Positions 49,099 to 60,072 of a stretch of DNA of 64,000 nt are shown in pieces (the stretch's first letter is position 1; every line of letters begins with the position of its first letter). The DNA lies in the NCBI GenBank assembly GCA_032358165.1, contig JAALGY010000019.1:2170001-2234000 (forward strand), given 5' to 3'. Under the pieces are notes generated by a model. The model was not told where the DNA came from and made no database searches. It worked only from the letters and a program-made list of their open reading frames with translations. This DNA comes from Diplosphaera chodatii. Its lineage: Eukaryota > Chlorophyta > Trebouxiophyceae > Prasiolales > Stichococcaceae. Made by a program: the position numbers and the translations under genes.

Positions 49099-50916
49099 TC
49101 AGATCGCACCGCAGACGCCGAGGATGCATTTGTACGGCGGTGTGCATGCGCTGGGGCAGCCTAGGACAGGGCAAGCGTCGCCCTGGCCCGGGCACGACGG
49201 GGGCGGCGGCGGCGGCGGTTGTGATGGCGGCGGGTAAGGCGGTGGTGGTGATGGCGGCGGGGACGGCGGCGGGGCGGGTGGCGGCAATGGCGGCGGCGGC
49301 GGTGGAGATGGCGGCGGCGATGGTGGCGGGGCGCGTGGCGGCGACGACGGTGGTGGCGGCAGCGGCACTGTGCAGAGAGAACATGAGTCTCGCTCATTGT
49401 ATGTGAGGTGATATGATGACACCAACACGCACAATGCAAGCTGCAGCAGGCCTGCCTGCTCGAACTGCAAAGGGTAGAGGGAGGGGACCTACCGCAGTGG
49501 CCGCCGACGCACTTCGAGGGAGCAGTGCATGGTTCCAGTGGGCAGTTGGCATCGGGGACGGAGCATGTGGCGCCATCTGCAAGCACCATTGGGCAGCCTG
49601 CAAGCGGCGACAGAGCAGTGTCGAGCAATGCTTGCAAGGCCGTCGAGTTTGCTGTCGGGGCATGTGTGCTGTTTCTGCAGGCTGCATCGAAAAGTTGCTA
49701 GGTGAAACCCTAAGAACTTCGAAGGGACCCTCAATGGCGTATGAGAAACAAAACAAGTAAAGGCATGGCTAGTGGGCAGCACATGCGTGCTGAATTTCAC
49801 AGCGAACAAACAGTGGTGGGCTGTCATGGGCGGCCACCAGCGCAGCAGGTTGCAAAGCAGATGCTTGAGAGTTGAAAGCAGACGCACTGCACTTGGCGTC
49901 CTTGCACACCGCTGGCGCAGCGCAGCTGCTGCTGCAGCTGCTGCAGGTCTGGTTTGCGGGAATCACCTTGGCAGGACACTCTGCATGCCAGGTATGCCCA
50001 TTGATTTGTTTGAACCCACATCTATCAGGCGTGGCTTGTATGTGTATACGAGGAGACATATGGCCTGTCGCTGTGGACCGTAGTTGGCGATGAATGCCAC
50101 GTACTAGCAAGCGATGAGTGCCACGTACAAGCGAGGGGTCGCACCGCAAGTGTTGCCAAGCGTGCAGACGAGGGGCGCCGCACATGCGTCCGCGCGACAA
50201 GACTTGCTTTGGAAGGCGCAGACGGCATGCTCTGTGAGCCCGCTCGCACAGCCCTTCAACTTTGGTTTCGTGACAGTAGGTCCCTGCGTCAAGCATTGGC
50301 TCGATGGTCACAGCCTGAGACTGGCCATGCCCTGAAGCGTCCGCAAGCAGCCTCGGCACGAGGGAAGCTGTGTGACCAACAAAAAGAAAGGGCCGTGAAG
50401 TGTGCTACAGGACCGCAGACCACACCCAGCTGGGCGGTGCAGACAACAGGCGAGAGCGCATGGTGCAGTATGCAATGGTGCGCTGCCTGCAAGCAGCCTA
50501 GGCGTGCGGCAAGCAACCAGGCCTGACGCTGCCTGAAAAGGCAATAACACGCGCCTGCTGCAGGGCACGCCCGGATACCAAGCGCTGCCGTGTTGCACCA
50601 GAGCTTGACGCCTCGAGCTCGCCCCTCATCACCTGCATGCACTACGTTATGCAGGTGCACTTGTGAAAACTGCCGCAAGCCACAGCTATGATGGCGACTA
50701 CGCATTGGTGCCAGCCAGCTGTGCCAGCTGTGCCTGCTGCAGCATGCGGCACATGCACTTTGAAAACCAGCGTACAGGCCGCAGCAAACTGACGGGTGTA
50801 TATGAGGCACATCTCGCGCTGCGCACCTTCCGCATACTGGCGGCAGCTGTGCTGCTGTACAGCGCCACCGCCACCAGCAGCGCCACAAGCAGAGACATCA
50901 TCCTTGCTGGTCCCAT
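49099..50916 (-). CDS. Secreted hydroxyproline-rich protein with four small cysteine modules
   Basis: Five exons, 50916-50827, 50283-50145, 49980-49888, 49597-49493 and 49367-49099, join in matching phases into 231 residues. Exon 1 is a signal peptide (MMSLLVALLVAVALYSSTAA). Exons 2, 3 and 4 each encode one five-Cys module: C-x6-C-x4-C-x5-C-x5-C (with CAAPLVC), C-x2-C-x3-C-x5-C-x4-C (CAAPAVC) and C-x6-C-x4-C-x5-C-x4-C (CTAPSKC). Exon 5 starts with a Pro stretch of about 50 residues in SPPP/PPPSP style, the hydroxyproline-glycosylation pattern of algal and plant wall proteins, then a fourth module C-x4-C-x3-C-x5-C-x4-C (CTPPYKC) and stops TGA at 49099. It is probably an extracellular-matrix or wall protein; the Cys modules may bind polysaccharide. 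I do not recognise a named family for the module. The start could instead be the Met at 50901. Confidence 0.85.
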
Positions 50917-52507
50917 GTCGTCTGCAGCAGGGGAGCACACGTCAGGGTTGACAGCAGGCCGGTCACATTCAGGAAGCTGTCACTCCGTGCAAGCTGCCGA
51001 CGAGGCCCGCTTCCGTCCTTGACCACCGCGGCATCAGCTGAGCCACATTACGGACATTGAAACGTCCGTAATTGGCGACGCTGAGAGCTGGGAGTGCCTG
51101 ATGCCTGAATATCAACAGTGCACGTGGGACCCTTGGAACTGGGTTCCGCAGACGCATTGCTTGCGATCGCTTGCGGTCGTACACAACCAGCATGCCATTG
51201 CCTGCGACGGAGCACAGTGCCGACAGTGCTTATGATGCGCATGATCCTCGATGGCACCTCTGCGAACATAGGGTTCGAGAGAGCGCCGTGCGGACATCGT
51301 CAGCCCGGGATGATGTCATGCTGCGCAATCCAAGCATGCAGCTCAACCGAATGAAAGCATCTGTGGGGCGCGTACCCGCTGCTCTCTCCCGCAACCGTGG
51401 CTCAAGCCGCATGATCACAGTGAACAGATGACTGCTAAGCTGAGCGGTGGCATGTGCAGCCACCAGCGCTGGCCAGCATGGCACGGCGCCAGGCAGGACC
51501 ACGCGCTGGGGTTTAGGTCACGCATGCCCGCCCGCGATGGTGTGTGACCGTACATCAGCTGCAAGTCCATGCGGAAACATGAGCCTTGCGCTTTTGCGGG
51601 TGTGACAGTTGCATGTCGGCAGGTCAACAAAGCGGGCGCCATCCTGACGGAATGGCTGAGATGTCTCGCAATTGCCAGGCTGCATCTGCTGGCTGTTAAC
51701 GCCGCTCACGTTGCAGGTTCAGTCCCGTCATCCGATGCTCTGTCACAGTCCCGCACGACAGGCGACGCATACGTGGGTACCCAGCCGACGCAGGCCGTTT
51801 GCAACGGTCACTGTTTGGAGGCATGCCTGCGCAGGTGGGCTGCAGTAACAGCTCACCGCCAATGGTGCGGTACGTCCTGCACGGGCTACGGCGCGCGATG
51901 TACTGCGGCAGGCTGATCGTGGCGGGCCTGCGGTCCAAGCTCTCGGCGACAAATGGGAAACAGACGCGTGAAGGTTCCTTAGTAACAACCGGAGTGTCAC
52001 GCTATGTGACGTGTCGCTGATGAGAATGTTGGACCACGTAATAAGTGCGCCCCCATCTGACAGAATGTTGGCAGGGGCAGCTGAACATAAGGGCAAACGG
52101 CTTGTCCCGCCGCTCTACAATTACATTCTGTAGTAAGTGGCGCTCAGATAGATGATGTATGTGCTCCCTTTGCACAAGTTGGGTTGACTCAACTGTCAGT
52201 GACCCAGTAGTAGTGTCATTGGTCAGTACTAGCACTAGTCGTGGCGTTGGCTTGTCGGCAGCGAATTTGAACGGAATAACGGTGCAGACTGACACCAGCT
52301 TTCATGTAGCACCTGCAGAGCGCCTATGTGCATGGTATGTTGGCTGGCTGTCATGAGATGTTTCTGATGTCGTCCCTCATGTGCCACCCCGGCAGGTGTG
52401 CCGGTGGGCATGGATGACTAACATATTATGTTTCACAGGCGTGGACGCAGCTGCTGATGCGCAGAACCCATCTGCAGCCGTCTGACAGTCGTATGGCTGC
52501 TGTGCAG
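50917..52507. other. No supported gene; contains an AT-richer segment
   Basis: Upstream of the - strand HRGP and of chitinase copy 1. At 52002-52295 the - strand has a 97-codon open frame (TNDTTTGSLTVESTQLVQRE...) with AT-rich codons unlike neighbouring genes, possibly a fragment of inserted DNA. No signal peptide or peptidoglycan-binding exon belonging to copy 1 was found here. Confidence 0.35.
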
Positions 52508-54056
52508 CTGGGTGGCAGCAAGGTCGTGCCGACAAAGCGGGAGCTGGCGATGTGAATTCACCATCACCGCACAGGCCTGGCGGCACCGCAAAGCAGCATC
52601 GCATGCGCATCTGCCTGCCTGCAGCAGTGCGGCGCAACCAGCAATCTGGATGGCATGAACCGTGCACCAGGTCATGAACCGCTGCGGAGGGCAGGAGTCA
52701 CAGCATGGAAGCTTGTGGTGTTGCAGGTACCTGGTCCAGGTGATGCACGAGACCATCGGCCCGTCCACCAACAAGGAGATCAGCGTTGCGTCCGCTTCCT
52801 ACGCCCCCTACTATGGTGCTGCCAGTAGCGGGACTGCTGCACGCGCCACTGCATGTGTGCTGCTTGCTGTGAGATTGCATGACAGGCAGTACAGCGGCAA
52901 GGCGCGCTCGACTGCCTACCGCTGCGCAGCGGTAGCATGCTGCCGACAAAGTCTTCTTGACTGGCAGGCCGGCCGCGGCTATACATATCCAGCTGACAGT
53001 GCGCTCCAAGTGGCACACCGCACAATGTGCTGTCTATCATTGCAGCCGTGATGACAGTGGACTTCATTGCTCAAATGTCATCGCTGAGGTTGTGCATGGC
53101 GATACGACTAATTGCTGGTTACTACGCTGGCTCGAGTACAACAAGAGCAACCACGCTGCTGCATCGAAGTGCATGCACCATATCTATCTCCCATGCAGAG
53201 CTGCTGTGTGGACTGCGCTGTGCATGTGGCCGCACCAAGCCTGAGCAACAATGACGTCCTAACAGCTCACGCATGGGCACCCACACAGGGCGCTATATAT
53301 ACAAGGACAGCCGCCTGGTGAAAAATCCATACCTGGTGCTGAAGACTGACTACGTACAGTACACAACAATGCTACGACCCCAAGGACCCTTCAATTGCTC
53401 ACGAATTGATAGATTGCATCGACAACATGGCAGGCATGCCAGGGCAGTGGTTTCAGCCACTAGCAGCCTGTTGACCAGCTGATGGCTCGGCCCGCGGCCT
53501 CGTGGCTGGTCACCTCCTACTGCTGGGAGACACGGGTCCACAACCTGAAGGGCGTGCCGACTGGCAAGTTTGGCATCACCACCAGGTGTGCTATGCGCAG
53601 ATCTGCAGTTTTCGCAGTAACGTGGACTCGACTTGAGAATCCAATATTACGTCGCAGCTGTTTTCAGCTGTTATTGTTGAAGCTGAGCCCTTGAATCATA
53701 CGACACTCAGGGACATCAATGGCGGCGAGTGCTCCGCATTCCCGGACCGTGCTGCCCGGTGCGTCGCTACAACCATTGCCACCTTGGAGAATGATTCATA
53801 TGCCTGGCTGATACACCTTTGCACTGATGGCCCTGCTCGCCTGCCATGCTGTTCATACCTCGCAGGCTAATCTGTGTCATGTGACGCTGGCTGACGTGAG
53901 ACCTGCTGTGTTGCGTTTCAGGCGGTGCAGGATCTACAAAAAGGTCTTTGCAGCGTTCAAGCTGCCGGGCAAGCCCAGCTGCGTCGGCTATGCTAGCACC
54001 CTAGATAAATGGGCGCCGTCTGCTGTCTGGCATTCAAGTGGTTCTCTTGCAGCTGC
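52508..54056 (+). CDS. GH19 chitinase-like paralog (copy 1), 5'-incomplete and probably decaying
   Basis: First of three tandem GH19 copies. Exon 1 (52508, after tgtgcag) has LGGSKVVPTKRELA. An apparent in-frame TGA at 52553 is avoided if the donor is GCGAT|gtgaat, because the next exon (52727-52814) then continues in phase as MYLVQVMHETIGPSTNKEIS...SYAPYYG, holding the catalytic HE. The next conserved block, GRGYIQLTG in copy 2, is represented near 52973 by a version with a net 4 bp insertion that breaks the frame. Further exons DSRLVKNPYLV (about 53.3 kb), ASWLVTSYCWETRVHNLKGVP (ending 53585), DINGGECSAFPDRAA (53711-53759) and RCRIYKKVFAAFKLPG (about 53.92 kb) keep their phases. Two introns present in copy 2 are absent. 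Signal peptide and PG-binding exons were not found upstream. Confidence 0.6.
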
Positions 54057-55188
54057 CAGCCAGGGCTGTTGCCTCCAGGCTGCCACCATCTAACATCGAT
54101 AGCAACACTATAGCAACACTATGTGCTTCTGCCACATGTTTGACAGGGCAGCAATCCAAAGCAGCTTCAGTTCAACTGACTGATTTTCAGTTGCATGTTC
54201 ATGCCAACATTGTGTGCCCATGTGCGCCGTGCTTGCTTGAGCCACGTGAAAGCTGTCTGTTGCTCCTGCTGCCAGCGGGAGCAAGAGCTGACCAGTGGTC
54301 AGCTGTAAAGCACTGCAGCCATTGTCTGCAACACAATACCTGTCGCACACATGCATGTTCTGCACACTGTGACACGGCCTCATCACAAACCCAGATCAAC
54401 TGCACCGCCGACAATCCCACGCTTGCAAGGAGGAGCATCCTCGAATCACAGCGTTAGTATAGTGTCGAACAGTACCAGCCCTACGTACACCCACATTGTC
54501 CCCGGGATGTGCAAACCCGCACGCATGCGCCAATGACACCAGTGCGATGAAACAACCTTCATGCAGATGGGGCTCAGCCAGGCTGCTCGCTGGCTCATGT
54601 ACGTAAGATATTTTGTCACCTTCATGTGCTGCTTCCTGTGCCACGAATATCCAGCCGTGTGCTGCCGGACGAAGGTCCCGGCAGCTTCCTGATTCCTCGA
54701 TGCCGCCTCAGAAAGAATCATACGTTCGAGGCATGTGAGCGAGCTCAGGGCTTCTCAGTCATTCCTCTGCTTGCGTCTTTGCCTACCATCCTCAGCCGCC
54801 GACAACCTTCTGGATCGCGGTGAGTCCAGGTGTTTACAGTTCTGCAATGCCTACCATCGCTGACAGCCCGACGTCATGATGTCCGTATGACTCCCATCGG
54901 ATTGGCTTGGCGTTCTCAAGCTTCCAACAGCCACTTTGCATTGCTTACTCCAGGCCTTGAGCATGTGATGTGCTGTTGCACCTGGTTCCATCATGCTTGT
55001 GCCTCTCAGGCACCAGCCTGTCGCCGCATCGATTGATCAGCTCGCTGTGCCACGCAGTACTTCAGGACAAGGGCTTGCATCAGCTACCGTGTCGGTGGTG
55101 GCGATGAGCCGAATGGGCACTGCGTCTCAAAGATCGATGACAACGGATTGCCTGGTCGTGCAGATCGAAACCAGTACGAACTGACGCT
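54057..55188. other. Spacer between chitinase copies 1 and 2
   Basis: No firm gene. Contains the upstream block at 54625-54690 that is shared with copy 3 and is likely 5' UTR, promoter or an unrecognised 5' exon of copy 2. Confidence 0.4.
54625..54690 (+). repeat. Upstream block shared with chitinase copy 3
   Basis: Closely resembles 60535-60605 (shared tgtgctgcttcc, cgaatatccagc, ggcagcttc.tgattc). It lies about 560 bases before the copy 2 ATG, the same distance as its counterpart before copy 3. Confidence 0.65.
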
Positions 55189-58100
55189 ATGGCTCGCAAC
55201 GCACCCCTCATGCTGCTGTTGGCAATCGCCTCGGCTATCCTTATTGCCGGCACAGCCGCTCAGGCGTGTTTTCGCCTGCTGCACCCGAGTCCTGTGCTCA
55301 CGTGCTGTGTAGTCAAGGTTCTGCTGAGCCCTGACATCTGCGGGACATCGTCTCCTTGATATGCCTGCGTTGTAGCTCAGAAAGGACTGGACCTGACATC
55401 TCACGTTGAAAGGCCTCGTGAAACTGATGGGTGCACCGCAAGAATATATATTGATGATGTTGATAGTGATCGATCGCATGTCATGCAGGTCGACATCCGC
55501 AGCAGCAGCTGCCCCAACCTCATTCAGCGCGGCCAGACAGGTAAACATGCCTACCAGGCGTGCGGCGCATGTGGCACAATTCCACCACTGAGCAGACTGT
55601 CTGCTGGTGAATCGCAGCATTTGACTCTCAGCGCTTCAGCACGCTCCCACACGGCTGTGCGCAGGGCAGTGCGTGACCAGCCTGCAGAACCTGCTGGTGT
55701 CCAAGGGCTTCAGCCCCGGCACCGTGGACGGCGACTTTGGCCCCGACACCGAGACGGCCGTCCGCAACTTCCAGTCCAGCCGCGGCCTCTCGGTAGGCAC
55801 TTAGCATCTCACACTCTCGAACTCCCTTGACGCTGCCATCTCACATCCGTGCACGCATTGCTCGCTTACACCGACTGCTTGCTGCTTTCACGTACCTGTC
55901 AGGGCCCCCAGATACACTCGTGCATTTGGAAAGCTGGACTGCTGGTGCTCCATCAGAGGCTCAACATGCACTGGCGCAGAGCAGGAGCTGACCATGCCCT
56001 TTACTTGTTGGGCAGCCATGGTGCGCACGTGACATCAGAACACCACCTTTGCAGGTTGACGGCATCGTGGGCCCAGCCACCAAGGACGCCCTGTACGCAG
56101 CCGCCCCCGGGCCGGCACCCAGCGGTGAGTAGGCAACCATCTGGCCGTGAATCATGTGCCTGAATCCGAAGTAAACGCCTGTGCTTTTGGCTGTCCAATT
56201 GAGTGCCGCAATGTGGGCTGGGGCATCCCACCGTGGCAGGATGGTTCAGCGCTAATATCAGCCATCATGTGCGCCCCGCAAGCATGCTAACACATGCCAT
56301 ATCATTGCCATTGCCGCAGGCGCCGTGACGTGCAGCGCCACCGAGTTCTCCAACGCCATCACGTCCTGCGGCTACTCCGCGCAGCCCGACTCCAAGCACA
56401 CCAACATGCTCGCCTCCATCCAGCGGGTGAGTCTGTCAGCTCATCACGGCCTCCACGGCCAGATGCCAGTGTGCCATCGCGCGCCCTCATGACAAACCGC
56501 CGATATGTGCATTTGCCTGTTCTTTTGGAGCCAGCAGACGTTTGAGGAATCACCGGGCATGCCTCCTGCCATGTGGCCCACGTGGCAGCGTACTGAACCT
56601 GCGTGGCAAACTGCTGACAGTGTCAGACCAATGCACCCTGCAGCTGGGCGGTACATCCGTCATCTCCACCAAGCGCGAGCTGGCGATGTGGATGGCGCAG
56701 GTGCGGCCTGACAATGACATTGTCATTATGGTATACAGTGCCATCTGCCTGTTCAATGACAGACACAGCCGTACTTGGGTTGCGGACAATGCTGTGCTCC
56801 CCTCGAGTTGCGAGACAGCTGATACGTGGGTAGCTGGTGTGCTGCACAGTCCTGACGGCGGTCATGAAACTCTCATGCAGGTCATCCACGAGTCCATTGG
56901 CCTGTCCACTGTGCGCGAGATCGGCGGCTCCAGCGCTTCCTACGCCCCCTACTACGGTGGGTCATGTAGCCCAACGGCACGTTTGCACCTCAAGTCTGCA
57001 CCCTGCGCTGTCGGCAGCTCCTGCTGGAAGACGTGCATCTAGCGCGACCAGTGCTGAAACCCACTGTTTTCTGGCTGCAGGCCGTGGCTACATCCAGCTG
57101 ACCGGGCAGTCGAACTACCAGTCCGCATCCACGTGAGCCTGGCTGTGTAGTACTCACGGCATGCAGTTCCTCAGCATCTTGCCATGGCTCCGCATTGGGC
57201 AGACCAACAACAAGCGATTATATATAGTCAAGGCATCTGACATGGTGTATGCTCCCTTGTCTGCAGCGCGCTGTACGGCGACAGCCGCCTGGTGTCCAAC
57301 CCCGACCAGGTGGCCTCCAACGACGCCATCTCCTGGGTGAGTCAGCCGTATCACATGCAGTAGCATTAAACGCACTCGTCCTTTTGTCCTGCTTGGCAGC
57401 ATCTTGCCCTGGTGGACTCCAAGAGACTGCCAGGCCACGGATGTAACATAGTGAGGACTGCCTGCAGGACGTTTCCACGTACTACTGGAAGACGCGGGTG
57501 CACAACCTGTCTGGCGTCTCCGCCGGCCAGTTCGGCAGGACCACCAGGTGCGGAACCAGCTCGCAACAGATTGTCAATCAGCTAGTTAGTTTGGTGACCC
57601 CTGCTACAAGCAGCCTGCTGCATGCTGTGTCAGACGTCATCCCACTTATTCTGCACGTGGCATGTAGCCCCTGAGGATGCTTTCACTTGGCTCTGCAGGG
57701 GCATCAACGGCGGCGAGTGCACAGGTATGGCATGTCGGAGTGCTGCGCACTGCATTGCCATTGCATGTCTCACTGGGCTGTGTGTGCTGTGTCTGTGGTG
57801 TTGTTCCATCACATTGCTCCCGCATACACGTTCCTGAGTATGTTCGTGTGTTGCTGTGTCACAGCGTACCCCGACCGTGCAGCCAAGTGAGTGACGCTGC
57901 CATCCTGGGCAATCTCTGTTTAAAGCTGCCAGTTTCCAGACCTGAAGCGTCAGTATCCATCTCACGTCTGTAAATCTGTGATTTCACTCAGCGTTGGTGA
58001 TGTCTGCAGGCGCTGCGAGAACTACAAGAAGGTGTTAGTGGCCTTCGGCATTAATGTGAGCCTTCAAATTTGCCTCCCTGCACCTACCATTATCACATGG

Positions 58101-58217
58101 TCACATGTTCCTGCCAGCGTTTAAGCTTATACCCTCAGCACGTATGTAGCCCAACTGGAGCCCGTAACCTAGCTTGTGTTCTGTCTGCAGGAGGTTGCTG
58201 ACTGCAGCGGCTGCTGA
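55189..58217 (+). CDS. Class GH19 chitinase with N-terminal peptidoglycan-binding domain (copy 2, complete)
   Basis: Secreted endochitinase-type glycoside hydrolase. Fourteen exons (55189-55263, 55489-55540, 55665-55792, 56055-56124, 56320-56426, 56644-56700, 56881-56956, 57081-57132, 57267-57336, 57468-57547, 57699-57724, 57865-57886, 58010-58055, 58191-58217) join in perfect phase to 295 residues. Residues 1-25 are a signal peptide (MARNAPLMLLLAIASA). Residues 26-100 form a PG_binding_1 domain (SLQNLLVSKGFSPGTVDGDF, then VDGIVGPAT). After a short Pro/Ala linker the GH19 domain has TKRELAMWMAQVIHES (Glu167), REIGG (Glu176) as the likely acid/base pair, YYGRGYIQLTG (187-197), YYWKTRVHNLSG and GINGGEC. 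It ends EVADCSGC. Intron 1 begins with GC (CAG|GCGTGT at 55264), where copy 3 has GT. Likely roles are chitin/glucosamine wall remodelling or defence. Confidence 0.93.
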
Positions 58218-58595
58218 GCAAAGCTGCTGACAGCTCGCAAACAAGACCAGCATAGCAGCACTAGGCGCAATGCCACTGGGATCTTGGGGGACAACATTTT
58301 GGCTGCCAAAGCGCATGACACTGCCCGAACGAAGCTGAGATCCGAAGACAGTCAGCAACCCTGCACAGGAGGAATCAGATGAACGTCATTCTGCTGTGCG
58401 CATGTGCCTTGCTGGGCACGGCGCACACTGAGCTTTCCCACATGAGCCAAGCCACGCTACTTTGGCGGGCTTACCCTTCAGAGACCATGCGATGCACTTC
58501 AGGACGTGGAACCCTATAGTTTTGTGCAGCACGTATGATTCGCGTGTCTGCTTGTGGTCGACTTGACCCTGCTCAATATTCCTGAACGTTGCTTG
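58218..58595. other. 3' flank of chitinase copy 2
   Basis: No coding signal. Ends at the left inverted repeat of the 1.35 kb element. Confidence 0.4.
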
Positions 58596-58630
58596 CGTCG
58601 GAAAGTTGGGTCTGCTGATTCCCAGCGATG
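58596..58630 (+). repeat. Left terminal inverted repeat of the 1.35 kb element
   Basis: Inverted partner of 59912-59946; the first 22 positions are identical. Confidence 0.8.
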
Positions 58631-59911
58631 GGTTCCCATCGTGAGAGGCTGCCATCGCGTTTCATGGGAACCAGCGCTGGGAACCAGCGGTACCATCGAT
58701 GGGTTTTGGGTTGGCCCAACGCTGGGAATGCGAGTGAGCAAACCCATCATACCATCGCGACGTTTCCATCGCGACCCATCGCGATGATGGGAGCGATGGG
58801 TATCCAGCGCTGGATACCGGCGCTGTTGCTTCGCTCGATTCCATCAGTCGGCCGATGGGTCACCACGATGGTTTCATTTGGCACGTACCAAAACGTTCAG
58901 CGCGGTCTAGACGGGCAACGCAGAGGCTGGCACGCACCCTAGGCCCCTCATAACACTTTGTGGCACGTACCGTGACAACGCAAGCGGCCGTTGCTGCCAC
59001 GAGCGTGGCACATGGACCGGCATGTCCTCAGCGCCCAACCGTTAGGAAGAGGACTTGCTGTCAGAAGGGGTTCCCTATTGAGGTGCTTCCCATCACTGCA
59101 AAGTTGCGGTTGAGCACTTGACCGGTTTGACGTCCATCTGTCGACACAGTCAGGCCACCATTGCAGCACAACGCCACCCAGCCATGAGCCGCCTCCGCAT
59201 CCGTAGCCACATGTAAGTGTTCTGCAGCATTCACAGGCTCACAAGCGTGGCGGCATGTCCCCACACGCAAAGTTGCAGGTTGTCTAGGTGCTGATCGGCC
59301 AACGTCCCAGGCTCCGACGGGTCCAGGAACAGCAAGGCGCGTACACCAGGTGCAAGATGAGAACTCATTGTAAGCATGTGTGTGTCGGCACATGCGTGCG
59401 GCTGGACGCGAGGCAATGCACCTTGGCAACCAACTGCAGTGAGATCGGCCCAACTGCTCCTGACAATGCGAGTCCAGAGGCCGGCACCGCATCGCGCGGA
59501 TCAACAGGCTGCTGTATCGCAATGCGTCAGTGCACTGCCAGCGTGTGCTGTTGTGAAGCTTGCGGCGCTGTGTCACCGGAGCTGTCGCACACCAGATCGG
59601 CACAGCAGGGCGGGCTTTCACGCCATCTCGCACGCAACTGGGTTGCACAAGCACAGCGTCATACCATCTACACATGCACATGCACAGCTGCACGCGCTGC
59701 GGCCAGATTTGGCCCGCGTTTGCGGTGGGTTACCACCGCTGCACAGGCAGATCCAGTGCTGGAACTCAATGCAACCAGCGCAGTTCCCATCGGCCCCCAA
59801 ACCATCGACTCACACAACCAGTGCTGGGAACCCATCGTGACCAGCGCTGGAAAGTTCGAGGGGTTGAGAAGCCACCCATCGTGGCCAGTCACGATGGGTT
59901 CCCATCGTGAC

Positions 59912-59946
59912 CAGCGCTGGGAACCAGCAGACCCAACTTTCCGACG
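59912..59946 (-). repeat. Right terminal inverted repeat of the 1.35 kb element
   Basis: Inverted partner of 58596-58630; ends in cccaactttccgacg. Confidence 0.8.
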
Positions 59947-60072
59947 TGCTGTGCACTGTACAACATTTCTGTGCCCCTACGTACTTGTGAACGAAGCGAA
60001 GAATGTTCTTCCGTCGAACATGTCTACTGCATGTTCCACCTCCAATAGTTGAACCAATTCGAAACCACAACC

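Larger units (their letters stand above)
58596..59946. mobile_element. Non-autonomous element with about 35 bp terminal inverted repeats
   Basis: Left end 58596-58630 (CGTCGGAAAGTTGGGTCTGC...) and right end 59912-59946 are inverted copies agreeing at about 33 of 35 positions. Subterminal regions on both sides are packed with short units based on cccatcg/cgatggg and with palindromes around CCAGCGCTGG, including a perfect 20 bp one, GGTATCCAGCGCTGGATACC, near 58809. No transposase was recognised; a 210-codon - strand frame (59693-59061) lacks known motifs and may be captured or random. No clear target-site duplication was found at the edges. Confidence 0.7.

Noticed and set aside
49161..49384. 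+ strand Gly/Ala/Val-rich frame across the GGC-rich tract
   Set aside because: It is the complement of the Pro-rich exon of the secreted - strand protein, whose exon phases and Cys modules fit much better.
52553..52555. In-frame TGA after KRELAM in chitinase copy 1, at first read as a nonsense mutation
   Set aside because: A gtgaat donor just before it (after GCGAT) joins in phase to the next exon and keeps the HE-containing block open.
56427..56643. An extra exon upstream of LGGTSVISTKREL in chitinase copy 2
   Set aside because: No acceptor in this stretch gives the right phase; starting the exon at 56644 joins directly to SIQR and matches the same ctgcag acceptor in copy 3.
59061..59693. 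210-codon - strand frame inside the 1.35 kb element, considered as a transposase
   Set aside because: No DDE-type or other transposase motif is visible, and the composition is Cys/Arg-rich without order.
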